From JAZOTK01 sp045534775 (GTDB taxonomy: Bacteria; Bacillota; Clostridia; RUG12999): a stretch of DNA of 31,881 bases. Positions 7,385 through 15,242 of this stretch are shown in pieces (positions within the stretch are counted from its first letter, which is position 1; every line of letters starts with the position of its first letter). The notes beneath the pieces are model-generated. The model was given only the letters and a program-made list of their open reading frames with translations. It was not told where the DNA came from and searched no databases. The stretch covers positions 1 to 31,881 of the forward strand of contig JAZSKI010000033.1 of NCBI GenBank assembly GCA_045534775.1, read 5' to 3'. A program made the translations under genes and the position numbers.

Positions 7385-7540
7385 TCAGAAAGAAGAAATC
7401 ATCCCGTCTATCATTGAACCAATGGAACGGAAGGTGTCACTTTTTTTACAGCCGTGACGTTTTTTATCAATCATCATTCCTGTAACTGCACCTACTGTGG
7501 CACCTGCGATAAGACCGATACCGAGTGTTTTTGCTTTCAT
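7385..7540 (-). CDS. Small glycine-zipper protein, 51 residues, unknown function
   Basis: This short gene has a perfect AGGAGGTA six bases before its ATG and its own terminator, so it is very probably expressed. The product begins MKAKTLGIGLIAGATVGAVTG, a glycine-spaced hydrophobic segment (GxxxG-type) that could insert in or lie on a membrane, followed by a basic stretch (MIDKKRHGCKK, with one Cys) and an amphipathic tail ending SMIDGMISSF. It resembles short YtxH-like or other glycine-zipper proteins in pattern only. It lies between dpaAB and the DUF1015 gene and is transcribed leftward. I do not recognise it. Confidence 0.7.
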   Translation of the reverse strand: MKAKTLGIGLIAGATVGAVTGMMIDKKRHGCKKSDTFRSIGSMIDGMISSF

Positions 7541-7599
7541 TTTTTGTACCTCCTGTAAAAAAAATTTAGGTTACTTTTAATATTATTTCAAATTTTCTA

Positions 7600-7628
7600 T
7601 TGACTATACGACGATTTTATATTAAAAT
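7600..7628 (+). promoter_or_regulatory. Probable promoter of the DUF1015-cdaA cluster
   Basis: TTGACT (7600-7605) and TAAAAT (7623-7628) are 17 bases apart, leaving a leader of about 90 bases before the ATG at 7724. Confidence 0.55.
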
Positions 7629-7649
7629 ATATATTATAGGTATTTAAAA

Positions 7650-7676
7650 TTCGGCATACAGCCCATATATGCCGAA
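7650..7676. repeat. Perfect 9-bp dyad in the leader of the DUF1015 gene
   Basis: TTCGGCATA (7650-7658) and TATGCCGAA (7668-7676) form a perfect inverted repeat with a 9-base spacer, just downstream of the predicted start of transcription. There is no T-run after it, so it is more likely an operator or a leader hairpin than a terminator. Confidence 0.6.
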
Positions 7677-7723
7677 AAGTATTTTAAAAATTTTTTATGG
7701 GCGGAAAGGCTTTGTGAGTTAAT

Positions 7724-9037
7724 ATGACTAAAATTATACCATTTAAAGGACTCAGGTACAATACCGATATTGTTGGGGATTTAACGGCAGTTACAACTCC
7801 TCCTTATGATATTATTTCTCCTGCACAGCAAAAAGGATATTATGATGCGCATCCCTTTAATGTAATCCGTTTGGAGCTTGGAATGGAAAAGGCTGATGAT
7901 AGCGAAAACTGTAATAAATATACTAGAAGCGGAGAATTTTTGAACGAATGGATGGAATCAGGCGTTTTAAAACAGGACGATGAGCCTTCTATGTACATCT
8001 ACGGTCAGGATTTCAAGCTTAAAGACGGCAGAGAGCTGTCCTACAAGGGAATTATGTGTCTTGTAAAATTGGAAGAATTTGAAAAGGGGATAATACTTCC
8101 TCACGAGGAAACCCTTTCAAAAGCAAAAACTGACAGATATAATCTTATGTCGGCAACAGGTGCTAACTTCAGCTCGGTTTATTCTCTTTATCTTGACGAG
8201 GAAAGAATCGTATCAAAGATTCTTGACAGCTGTTCCTGCGATGCCCCCGAAAACATGTTTACATCAAGCGATGGCGTTGTTCAGAAGCTCTGGAAAATTT
8301 CTGACGGAGATACTATCGCCAAGCTTCAGAAGGCATTTGAAGATAAACAGCTTTTCATTGCTGACGGTCATCACAGATATGAAACGGCACTTAATTTTAG
8401 AAACGCTATGAGAGAAAAAAATCCCGATTATACAGGCGATGAATTATTTAACTATATCATGATGTTCATTGTAGATATGGACGAAAAAGGTCTTGTTGTG
8501 TTCCCGACGCACAGATTGGTAAAGAATATAGATAACTACGACGAAGATTTTGTAGTACGCAGATTAGACAAGGATTTTGAGGTTGAAAAAATTACCGTAA
8601 CAGAAAGTGCGGCAACCGAAATTGAGAAAAAGCTTGCCGAAGATATAAGCAATAAGGTTTTTGCTATGTATACGGGTAAAGATTATTTCTATAAAATCAA
8701 GCTCCGCAATATAGAGCTTGCAAAACAGGAAAACCCTGAAAAATCTGCCGCATATCAGGGCCTTGATGTAACCATACTCCACAGTCTTATCTTAAACAAG
8801 ATTTTCGGAATTGATATGGAAAATATGAAAAATCAGGTAAATCTGGTCTATACAAGAGACCCCGAAGAAGCTGAAAATGCGGTGAAATCAAATGAGTTCC
8901 AATGTGCATTTTTCCTTAACCCCACCAAAATACACGAAATCAAAGAAGTGTCTTTGGCAAATGAAAAAATGCCGCAGAAATCTACATATTTCTATCCAAA
9001 GCTCATTACAGGACTTATTATGAACAAATTTCAGTAA
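7724..9037 (+). CDS. DUF1015 family protein (possible SerK-like kinase)
   Basis: The 437-residue protein belongs to the DUF1015 family, recognised by IIPFKGLRYN and TTPPYDIIS at the N terminus, ILPHEETLSKAKTDRYNLM, and the strongly conserved ADGHHRYETAL in the middle. The length fits. An archaeal relative, SerK of Thermococcus, is an ADP-dependent free-serine kinase with a ParB/sulfiredoxin-like fold; whether bacterial members share that activity is not settled, so I give no symbol. The ATG at 7724 has GTGAG five bases upstream. It is the first gene of a long rightward cluster and lies 15 bases before cdaA, suggesting co-transcription. Confidence 0.85.
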   Translation: MTKIIPFKGLRYNTDIVGDLTAVTTPPYDIISPAQQKGYYDAHPFNVIRLELGMEKADDSENCNKYTRSGEFLNEWMESGVLKQDDEPSMYIYGQDFKLKDGRELSYKGIMCLVKLEEFEKGIILPHEETLSKAKTDRYNLMSATGANFSSVYSLYLDEERIVSKILDSCSCDAPENMFTSSDGVVQKLWKISDGDTIAKLQKAFEDKQLFIADGHHRYETALNFRNAMREKNPDYTGDELFNYIMMFIVDMDEKGLVVFPTHRLVKNIDNYDEDFVVRRLDKDFEVEKITVTESAATEIEKKLAEDISNKVFAMYTGKDYFYKIKLRNIELAKQENPEKSAAYQGLDVTILHSLILNKIFGIDMENMKNQVNLVYTRDPEEAENAVKSNEFQCAFFLNPTKIHEIKEVSLANEKMPQKSTYFYPKLITGLIMNKFQ

Positions 9038-9052
9038 AAGAGGTGAGGTCTG

Positions 9053-9913
9053 ATGCCGTTTTCCTTTTTTCAACCTATAACAGAATTTATAAATATTGGT
9101 TGGATGGATATTATTGATATTTTAATAGTAGCATATATTATTTATAAGGGCTTCTCTCTTGTAAAAGAAACACGTGCACAGCAACTTTTAAAGGGTATTA
9201 TCATACTTTTGGTTGCCACACAGATAAGCGGATTTTTACGGCTTGATACAATTAACTTTATTTTGAGAACAGCTATGGAATTCGGTATGCTGGCACTTAT
9301 TATAGTGTTCCAACCGGAGCTGAGACGTGCCCTCGAAAAGGTTGGACGAAGCAACATAAGCACCATTTTTAGGGCCGATGATAAATTTGCCGCATATAAT
9401 GTTATCGAAACTGTTGATAAGCTGACGGAAGCAGTCAGAGAACTGTCTCTTTCCAAAACCGGTGCGCTTATCGTAATAGAACGCGAGACAAAGCTGGGAG
9501 AAATAATTAATACAGGAACGTTTCTGGATGCTAAAATATCTGTTCCCTTGCTGGGCAACATATTTTTCAAAAATTCGCCCCTACACGACGGAGCTATTAT
9601 TATGCGTGAGGATAGAATTGTTGCCGCAAGCTGTTATCTTCCTTTGACGGATGATGTTACCTTAAGTAACGAGCTGGGTACAAGACACCGCGCCGGTATC
9701 GGTATTTCTGAAACAGCGGATTGTGCGGTAGTAATTGTCTCCGAGGAGACGGGTAAGATTTCGTTGGCATTAGACGGAAATCTAACGAGAAATCTCACTC
9801 CCGACAGCTTGAATAAATGGCTCATAAAGCTTCTTTCACCCGTAAGAGGTGATGGACACAGCGGCAAAAATATTCTCGGAAAGGTGAAAAATAAATGGAA
9901 AAGAAATGGTTAG
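9053..9913 (+). CDS. cdaA: Diadenylate cyclase CdaA (c-di-AMP synthase)
   Basis: CdaA makes the second messenger c-di-AMP from two ATP; c-di-AMP controls potassium and osmolyte uptake and cell-wall homeostasis. The 286-residue protein has three N-terminal membrane helices (roughly residues 16-36, 44-62 and 74-90), a linker helix after FQPELRRALE, and the DAC domain with both catalytic motifs: DGA at 179-181 and RHR at 211-213 (GTRHRAGIG). That layout is CdaA, not DisA or CdaS. GAGGTGAGG precedes the ATG. Its end overlaps cdaR by 19 bases, the classic pairing with its regulator. Confidence 0.96.
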   Translation: MPFSFFQPITEFINIGWMDIIDILIVAYIIYKGFSLVKETRAQQLLKGIIILLVATQISGFLRLDTINFILRTAMEFGMLALIIVFQPELRRALEKVGRSNISTIFRADDKFAAYNVIETVDKLTEAVRELSLSKTGALIVIERETKLGEIINTGTFLDAKISVPLLGNIFFKNSPLHDGAIIMREDRIVAASCYLPLTDDVTLSNELGTRHRAGIGISETADCAVVIVSEETGKISLALDGNLTRNLTPDSLNKWLIKLLSPVRGDGHSGKNILGKVKNKWKRNG

Positions 9914-10815
9914 AAAATAAAACATTTATGCGTATTATTTCCTTTATAGCCGCTATTGCCTTATGGGTGTACGTAGTATCAACTCAGGACCCTCCCAGAA
10001 CAAGCAGAGTGAATGATATTGCAATCAAAAGCGGGCTAAACCAATATCAGCTTAACGACGGGTTGATTATTGTATCCAAATCTGCCGATAGTGTTTCTTT
10101 TAAGGCTACAGGTAACCGTTCAAGGGTGACGGGTATGGAAGGCAGTTATTCGGCAGGTGTAAATCTTGATGATATTACTCAACCGGGTTACTACAGTAAA
10201 GAGGTTAATATTACAAAACCCGATGGCGTTTATGTAGATGATATTGAGCCTTTTACTATAGATGTTTATGTTGATAAAAATGTTTCCCATACTGTACCCA
10301 TAAATATTCTGACTTCAGGAACTATGCCTGACGGATATATTATAAAAAAGATGTCCAGCACAATACAAGAGGCAACTATTATGCTGCCGTCACTTATGGT
10401 GGAACAGATTTCATATATCGGTGCTACAGTTGATTTAGGACAAATAAACGGGTCTGATACAATAAACTGTACACCTGTGATTTATGATAAAAATAATAAA
10501 CCCATTGATACAACGGGGATAATTGCAGATGTTAAAAATGTTGCCGTTGAAATAACGGTTGATAAAACCAAAACAGTCAATATTATGCCTGTTATTTCAG
10601 GGATTGACAATTCTCTGGTGCAATATAGTCCCAAAACTATAGAAATCCACGGAGATGCATCAGTTATTGATGAAATCGAAGCAATATATACCCAGGCGTT
10701 CCACTTTGATACGGAACCTCTTGAGAATATGGAATATACTACCAAATTAATTTTGCCTCCGGGTGTTGATATTAAAGATGGGGCAGATGATTTCATTAAA
10801 ATTAAACGTAAATAG
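9895..10815 (+). CDS. cdaR: YbbR-domain protein CdaR, regulator of CdaA
   Basis: CdaR is a membrane-anchored protein with extracytoplasmic YbbR repeats that interacts with CdaA and modulates its activity. The 306-residue product starts with KKWLENKTFMRIISFIAAIALWVYVV, a single membrane anchor (about residues 10-27), and then about three YbbR repeats, each with an NI or KSGLN-like strand pattern and a closing VDVYVDK or VEITVDK motif. The start overlaps cdaA by 19 bases. In many Firmicutes glmM follows; here degV follows instead. Confidence 0.9.
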   Translation: MEKKWLENKTFMRIISFIAAIALWVYVVSTQDPPRTSRVNDIAIKSGLNQYQLNDGLIIVSKSADSVSFKATGNRSRVTGMEGSYSAGVNLDDITQPGYYSKEVNITKPDGVYVDDIEPFTIDVYVDKNVSHTVPINILTSGTMPDGYIIKKMSSTIQEATIMLPSLMVEQISYIGATVDLGQINGSDTINCTPVIYDKNNKPIDTTGIIADVKNVAVEITVDKTKTVNIMPVISGIDNSLVQYSPKTIEIHGDASVIDEIEAIYTQAFHFDTEPLENMEYTTKLILPPGVDIKDGADDFIKIKRK

Positions 10816-10825
10816 GAGATAAATT

Positions 10826-11680
10826 ATGCAAAAAATCAAAATTTTCACAGATAGTCCCGCTGACGTACAGCTTAAGGATGTAGAAAAATATAATATAGGT
10901 TTTTTCCCTGTTAAAATTCAGTTCGGTGATGAAACCTACAGAGATTATATTGATATTTCCTGCGACGAGTTCTATAAAAAGCTCGTTAAATCAGATGAGA
11001 TTCCCACAACCTCGCAGGTTACTATACCTGAATTTCAGGAAGGCTTTACAGAAGCTGTAAAAGAAGGTTATGAGACTATAATCTGTTTTACCATTGAAAA
11101 GGCGGCCAGCGGAACATATCAGAATGCGGTATTGGCGAAAAATATGGTCAAGGAAGAATTCCCCGATGCGGATATTGAGATTATTCCCGGCAGACTTTCT
11201 TATATTTACGGTGATGTGGTAGTTACTGCGGCGGAAATGGCGATGAACGGAAAATCAAAAAAAGAAATTTTGGATTATGTTAATGGTGCTATAGATAATA
11301 GATATGCGATTTTTGTTGCAAGCACTCTGAAATATTTAAAAAAAGGCGGCAGAATTAATCCTACTGTTGCAACTATCGGTGAGGTTCTTAATATTAAACC
11401 GTTACTAACCATCAAAAACGGTTTGGTAGATGCCGCAGAAAAGGTCAGAGGCGAAAAGAAGGTAATACCAAAAATGATGGAGCATCTTGAGAAAAACGGT
11501 ATTGCCGATGCTTCTAAGGTATATATCTTTAACGGTGCGGCAAGCGATGCTAATATTACCGCTTTAAGAGCAGCTTTGGAAGAAAAATTTGGCTTAACCG
11601 ACGTACCGACAGCCCTTGTGGGACCTGTAATAGGCACTCATATCGGGCCGGGCCTCTTTGGCGTTTTAGTGGTGAAATAA
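10826..11680 (+). CDS. DegV family fatty-acid-binding protein
   Basis: DegV proteins bind a fatty acid, and in some Firmicutes (FakB) present it to the kinase FakA for phosphorylation and entry into phospholipids. The 284-residue protein starts KIKIFTDSPADVQ, carries PTTSQVTIPEFQE in the ligand loop, and has LKYLKKGGRI and LNIKPLLTIKNGLV, all typical of the family; the end IGTHIGPGLFGV contains the conserved His and Gly. AGGAG precedes the ATG. It sits between cdaR and ung in what looks like one transcript. No fakA is in the window, so the partner is unknown. Confidence 0.92.
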   Translation: MQKIKIFTDSPADVQLKDVEKYNIGFFPVKIQFGDETYRDYIDISCDEFYKKLVKSDEIPTTSQVTIPEFQEGFTEAVKEGYETIICFTIEKAASGTYQNAVLAKNMVKEEFPDADIEIIPGRLSYIYGDVVVTAAEMAMNGKSKKEILDYVNGAIDNRYAIFVASTLKYLKKGGRINPTVATIGEVLNIKPLLTIKNGLVDAAEKVRGEKKVIPKMMEHLEKNGIADASKVYIFNGAASDANITALRAALEEKFGLTDVPTALVGPVIGTHIGPGLFGVLVVK

Positions 11681-11681
11681 G

Positions 11682-12353
11682 ATGTTATCAGATAATAAGT
11701 GGGAAGATATTTTAAAGGATGAGTTTGAAAAAGACTATTATAAGGCTCTTATGTCATTTCTTGAAGGCGAAAGAGAAAAATATACTGTTTTTCCCCCTGA
11801 AAGTGAAGTTTTCAGCGCTTTGAGCTATACAGATTATGATGATGTAAAGGTTGTTATAATGGGACAGGACCCTTACCACGAAACAGGACAGGCTCACGGC
11901 CTTTCGTTTTCGGTTAAACCCGGAACAAAGATACCTCCATCGCTTCTTAATATGTATAAGGAGCTGCAGGACGATTTGGGGTGTTACATCCCGAATAACG
12001 GATATTTGGTTAAATGGGCAAAGCAAGGCGTGCTAATGCTGAATGCTGTTTTGACCGTTCGGGAGGGTAATGCCAATTCCCACAGAAATAAAGGCTGGGA
12101 AAGCTTTACGGGAGCGGTTATTGAAAAATTAAACCGGCGTGAGAAACCCGTTATTTTTCTGCTGTGGGGTGCTAATGCAAAAGAAAAGCTCTCTTTGATA
12201 ACAAATAATAATCACTATGTGCTTAGTGCTGCACATCCAAGTCCTCTTTCTGCATCACGCGGATTTATGGGTTGCAGACATTTTTCTAAGGTAAACAAAA
12301 TTTTGCAGTCAATGGGCGAAAAGCCCGTTGACTGGCAGATAGATAATATTTAA
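11682..12353 (+). CDS. ung: Uracil-DNA glycosylase (family 1)
   Basis: Ung removes uracil from DNA as the first step of base excision repair. The 223-residue protein has the water-activating motif GQDPYHETGQAHGLSFSV with the catalytic Asp at 63, LLNMYKEL, the NAVLTVREG segment, LLWGANAKEK, and the minor-groove loop HPSPLSASRGF with the catalytic His at 185. The length is that of the family. It begins one base after the degV stop codon, so it probably depends on coupled translation. Confidence 0.96.
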   Translation: MLSDNKWEDILKDEFEKDYYKALMSFLEGEREKYTVFPPESEVFSALSYTDYDDVKVVIMGQDPYHETGQAHGLSFSVKPGTKIPPSLLNMYKELQDDLGCYIPNNGYLVKWAKQGVLMLNAVLTVREGNANSHRNKGWESFTGAVIEKLNRREKPVIFLLWGANAKEKLSLITNNNHYVLSAAHPSPLSASRGFMGCRHFSKVNKILQSMGEKPVDWQIDNI

Positions 12354-12379
12354 TTAATTGCTTTTTAGGAGGGATTAAG

Positions 12380-12727
12380 GTGACAGTTAAAGAGGTATGC
12401 GATATTCTTGAAGCTACCGTAATTTGCGGCGAGAATTTTATGGACAGAGAGGTACATACTGCTTGCGGAAGTGATATGATGAGCGACGTTTTGGCTTTTG
12501 TAAAGGAACAGGGGCTTTTGCTGACAGGACTTGTCAATCCCCAGGTAATTCGTACTGCTGAAATGATGGATATTCATGTAATCGCTTTTGTCAGAGGCAA
12601 AAAACCCGATGAGGATATGATAAATCTGGCAGTATCAAAACATATGATTTTATTATGTACGGATTATCCCATGTATTCTGCCTGCGGATTACTTTATATA
12701 AACGGACTTAAAGGTGGAGGGAACTGA
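12380..12727 (+). CDS. DRTGG domain protein of the hydrogenase-sensor module
   Basis: The 115-residue protein is a stand-alone DRTGG-type domain: TVKEVCDILEATVICG at the N terminus, then AFVKEQGLLLTGLVNPQVIRTAEMMDIHVIAFVRGKKP and a final segment MYSACGLLYINGL. DRTGG domains are thought to be ligand-binding regulatory modules (for example beside CBS domains in pyrophosphatases and in phosphotransacetylases). The start is GTG 12380 with AGGAGGG ideally spaced. It ends one base before the ATPase gene. In Clostridia such short DRTGG proteins occur next to ATPase and hydrogenase-like genes, which is what is seen here. Its ligand is unknown. Confidence 0.75.
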   Translation: MTVKEVCDILEATVICGENFMDREVHTACGSDMMSDVLAFVKEQGLLLTGLVNPQVIRTAEMMDIHVIAFVRGKKPDEDMINLAVSKHMILLCTDYPMYSACGLLYINGLKGGGN

Positions 12728-12728
12728 A

Positions 12729-13145
12729 GTGAAATATCATTATATTGTAAAGGATGATGATTTTGCTGTTGCCGGAGAGGTGTCCAGCACAGTGAAAAAA
12801 ACACTTAAAACCCTCGGCATTGACCCCGAAATTATCCGAAAGGTTGCCATAGCTATGTATGAAGGCGAAATTAATATGGTAATTCATGCAAATGGCGGGG
12901 TTATAGATGTAGAGATAAGCCCTGAACAAATCAGGTTTATTCTTGACGATAACGGCCCCGGTATTGCGGATATTGACCTGGCAATGCAGGAAGGCTATTC
13001 CACAGCCACGGAGGATATACGTACTTTGGGATTTGGTGCAGGTATGGGTCTGCCCAATATGAAAAAGTATTCTGATGAGTTTTATATCACCAGCAAGGTG
13101 GGCGAGGGAACAAGAGTTGAAATGGTTGTTTATATGAATGTATAA
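12729..13145 (+). CDS. Anti-sigma-factor-like ATPase (HATPase_c, RsbW/RsbT fold)
   Basis: This 138-residue protein is a bare GHKL ATP-binding domain. The N box is EGEINMVIHA (Glu and Asn for Mg-ATP), the G1 box is DNGPGI, and the G2 box is GFGAGMGLPNM. Such single-domain proteins are either serine kinases acting on anti-anti-sigma factors (RsbW, RsbT, SpoIIAB) or phosphate-transfer partners. I chose GTG 12729, with GGAGGGA about 7 bases upstream; a GTG at 12714 overlaps that site. It is sandwiched between the DRTGG gene and the hydrogenase-like gene, so it is the likely output of that sensor. No sigma factor or STAS-domain partner is in the window. Confidence 0.85.
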   Translation: MKYHYIVKDDDFAVAGEVSSTVKKTLKTLGIDPEIIRKVAIAMYEGEINMVIHANGGVIDVEISPEQIRFILDDNGPGIADIDLAMQEGYSTATEDIRTLGFGAGMGLPNMKKYSDEFYITSKVGEGTRVEMVVYMNV

Positions 13146-13171
13146 TAATACATAAGAACGGAGGGAGCCTG

Positions 13172-14494
13172 ATGGAGGAATATTTACATTCAGTTACTTT
13201 AAATAAATCTTCCTGTAAGGGATGTACTACTTGCATAAAATCGTGTCCGACCGGTGCAATTCGTGTGCGCAGAGGTAAGGCGAAGATTATAAAAGAACGG
13301 TGTATAGATTGCGGCGAATGTATCAGAGTTTGTCCGTACCATGCTAAAAAGGCTATTACCGACAGTCTTGAGCTACTCGATAATTTTAAATATAAAATTG
13401 CACTGCCTGCACCTTCTTTATATGGACAGTTTGACAAAGACTATTCTATAGATACAATCCTTACAGGGTTAATAGAGATAGGCTTTGATGATGTTTGTGA
13501 GGTAGCAGGAGCCGCTGAAACCGTATCTGAAGCTTCGAGGTTTTTATTTACAACCGGCGAGCTTGAAAAGCCTGCTATTTCTTCAGCATGTCCTGTAATC
13601 ATCAGGCTTATCGGTGCAAAATATCCCAATCTTTTAAACCATATAATACCCGTTAAAGCACCTGTCGACATAGCGGCACGTTTTGCGAGAGAAGAAGCCG
13701 TACGTAAAACAGGACTTGCACCTGAGGAAATAGGAATATTCTTTATTTCTCCTTGTCCTGCAAAGGCAACAACCGTAAAACTACCGATAGGAATTGAAAA
13801 AAGTGACATTGACGGCGTTCTTGCTATGAAGGATGTATGCCTTAAGGTAGCACATATAATTTCCAAAATCAACGATCCTCTGCCGTTGTCAAAAGCAGGC
13901 TATGAGGGCATTGGCTGGGCAAGAACAGGCGGAGAAGCAGAAGCTCTTTCCAACAGCGATAACTGTATTTCCGCCGACGGAATTGATAACTGTATTAAGC
14001 TTCTGGATGCCATCGAAGACGGTCGAATGGATAAAATTGAGTTTGTTGAGCTAGGTGCTTGTACAGGCGGCTGTGTAGGCGGCGTTTTAACTGTTGAAAA
14101 TCCTTATATTGCCAAAAGCCGAATTCAGCGAATTATTAAAGATGCCAAATCTCACGCAAAAGGTCTCGGCGATGGTGTTGCCATAGATGACATTATCTGG
14201 GATGCTCCCGTTATAAGCCGTCCTATTATGAATCTGGATTCCAATATTTTAGAAGCTATGAAAAAGATGGAACAGATGGAAAATATATATAATTCTCTGC
14301 CGCAGATTGATTGCGGAGCTTGCGGCTCACCTTCCTGCCGGTCTCTGGCTGAGGATATAGTAAGAGGCTTTGCTGTTGAGACGGACTGTATCTTTAAATT
14401 GCGCGAAAAGGTACATAACCTGGCAGTAGAGATGATGGAGCTGGAAAGCCGTATGACAAAGCCTGCTGAAGCTAATGAGGAAAAAAATGATTAA
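13172..14494 (+). CDS. Sensory-type [FeFe]-hydrogenase-like iron-sulfur protein (HydS-like, no PAS domain)
   Basis: The 440-residue protein has two [4Fe-4S] ferredoxin motifs (Cys15/18/21/25 and 44/47/50/54), then an H-cluster domain, then a C-terminal Fe-S motif CGACGSPSC plus a distant Cys (about residues 382-407) and a short helical tail. The four H-cluster cysteines are kept: Cys140 (SSACP), Cys195 (SPCPAK, with Lys198) and Cys297/Cys301 (ACTGGC). The proton-transfer cysteine is Ala139, the Met before the second motif is Ser, and the Met before the third is Gly. These changes mark the putative sensory groups C and D, not catalytic enzymes. The PAS domain of group C HydS is missing. GGAGGG precedes the ATG. 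It follows the ATPase gene by 26 bases, suggesting a sensor with output in trans. Confidence 0.85.
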   Translation: MEEYLHSVTLNKSSCKGCTTCIKSCPTGAIRVRRGKAKIIKERCIDCGECIRVCPYHAKKAITDSLELLDNFKYKIALPAPSLYGQFDKDYSIDTILTGLIEIGFDDVCEVAGAAETVSEASRFLFTTGELEKPAISSACPVIIRLIGAKYPNLLNHIIPVKAPVDIAARFAREEAVRKTGLAPEEIGIFFISPCPAKATTVKLPIGIEKSDIDGVLAMKDVCLKVAHIISKINDPLPLSKAGYEGIGWARTGGEAEALSNSDNCISADGIDNCIKLLDAIEDGRMDKIEFVELGACTGGCVGGVLTVENPYIAKSRIQRIIKDAKSHAKGLGDGVAIDDIIWDAPVISRPIMNLDSNILEAMKKMEQMENIYNSLPQIDCGACGSPSCRSLAEDIVRGFAVETDCIFKLREKVHNLAVEMMELESRMTKPAEANEEKND

Positions 14495-15242
14495 TAAAAT
14501 TAAAGAAAAATGTAATCAGCTTAAAATTGAATATTTCGGAATAACCAATATAGAAAAAGGCAGTGTTTTAGTCTGCCTTTTTCCGTATTATACAGGCAAA
14601 TCCGGCGGAAACCTCTCAAAATATGCCATTGTACCCGATTATCACGGAGTTTGTAAGAAATATTTTTTGGAAATTTCGGATATTTTAACCTGCGAAACCG
14701 AAATTTATGTTGATGTGTCACCCTATAACGAGGTAAAATTAGCATACAAAGCAGGTCTTGGAATAATAGGGGAGAATGGACTTTTAATAAATGAAAAATA
14801 CGGGTCATATGTTTTTATCGGCTGTATGTTGTTGAAAAATGTTTTTTTAGAAGAAAATTCACCTGTAGACGGTAGCTGTAAAAAATGTGGTCTCTGCAAA
14901 AAAAACTGTCCGCTTGGTGCATTATCCGAAAAAAACATGGCTCTCTGCCTGTCGGGTATTTCACAGAAAAAAGGCGACCTTACTACACCTGAAGCCGATG
15001 CTTTGAAAAATCACGAGTTGATTTGGGGCTGTGATATTTGTTCAGACGTATGTCCCCATAATAAAAACGCCGCCGAAACCCCTATAAAGGAGTTCCAAAG
15101 CGGCATAAAACAGTCATTAAATTATGATGAAATTGAAAATCTGTCACAAAAACAGTTTAAAGAGAAATTTGCCGACCGTGCCTTTACCTGGCGTGGAAAA
15201 AACGTTCTGATACGCAATTTAAAGCTGTTTTCCGACAATTAG
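14487..15242 (+). CDS. Short epoxyqueuosine reductase (QueG)-like Fe-S protein
   Basis: QueG uses cobalamin and two [4Fe-4S] clusters to reduce epoxyqueuosine to queuosine in tRNA. This 251-residue protein has VDVSPYNEVKLAYKAGLGIIG with the conserved catalytic-type Asp, LLINEKYGSYVFIG, CKKCGLCKKNCPLGAL, a separate Cys in MALCLSG, and CDICSDVCPHN. It is about 100 residues shorter than typical QueG: the N-terminal part is abbreviated and the C-terminal HEAT-like repeats are missing. Short forms are common in Clostridia. The start is ATG 14487, with GAGG six bases upstream; ATG 14475 is possible. It overlaps the preceding gene by 8 bases. Its stop codon interlocks with that of trmB on the other strand. 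Confidence 0.72.
   Translation: MINKIKEKCNQLKIEYFGITNIEKGSVLVCLFPYYTGKSGGNLSKYAIVPDYHGVCKKYFLEISDILTCETEIYVDVSPYNEVKLAYKAGLGIIGENGLLINEKYGSYVFIGCMLLKNVFLEENSPVDGSCKKCGLCKKNCPLGALSEKNMALCLSGISQKKGDLTTPEADALKNHELIWGCDICSDVCPHNKNAAETPIKEFQSGIKQSLNYDEIENLSQKQFKEKFADRAFTWRGKNVLIRNLKLFSDN

Noticed and set aside
9142..9570. 142-codon antisense frame within cdaA
   Set aside because: Shadow frame opposite a certain gene; Ser/Leu-rich composition typical of antisense frames.
13441..13872. 143-codon antisense frame in the hydrogenase-like gene
   Set aside because: The sense frame carries all expected cysteines; the antisense frame has no start signal or motif.
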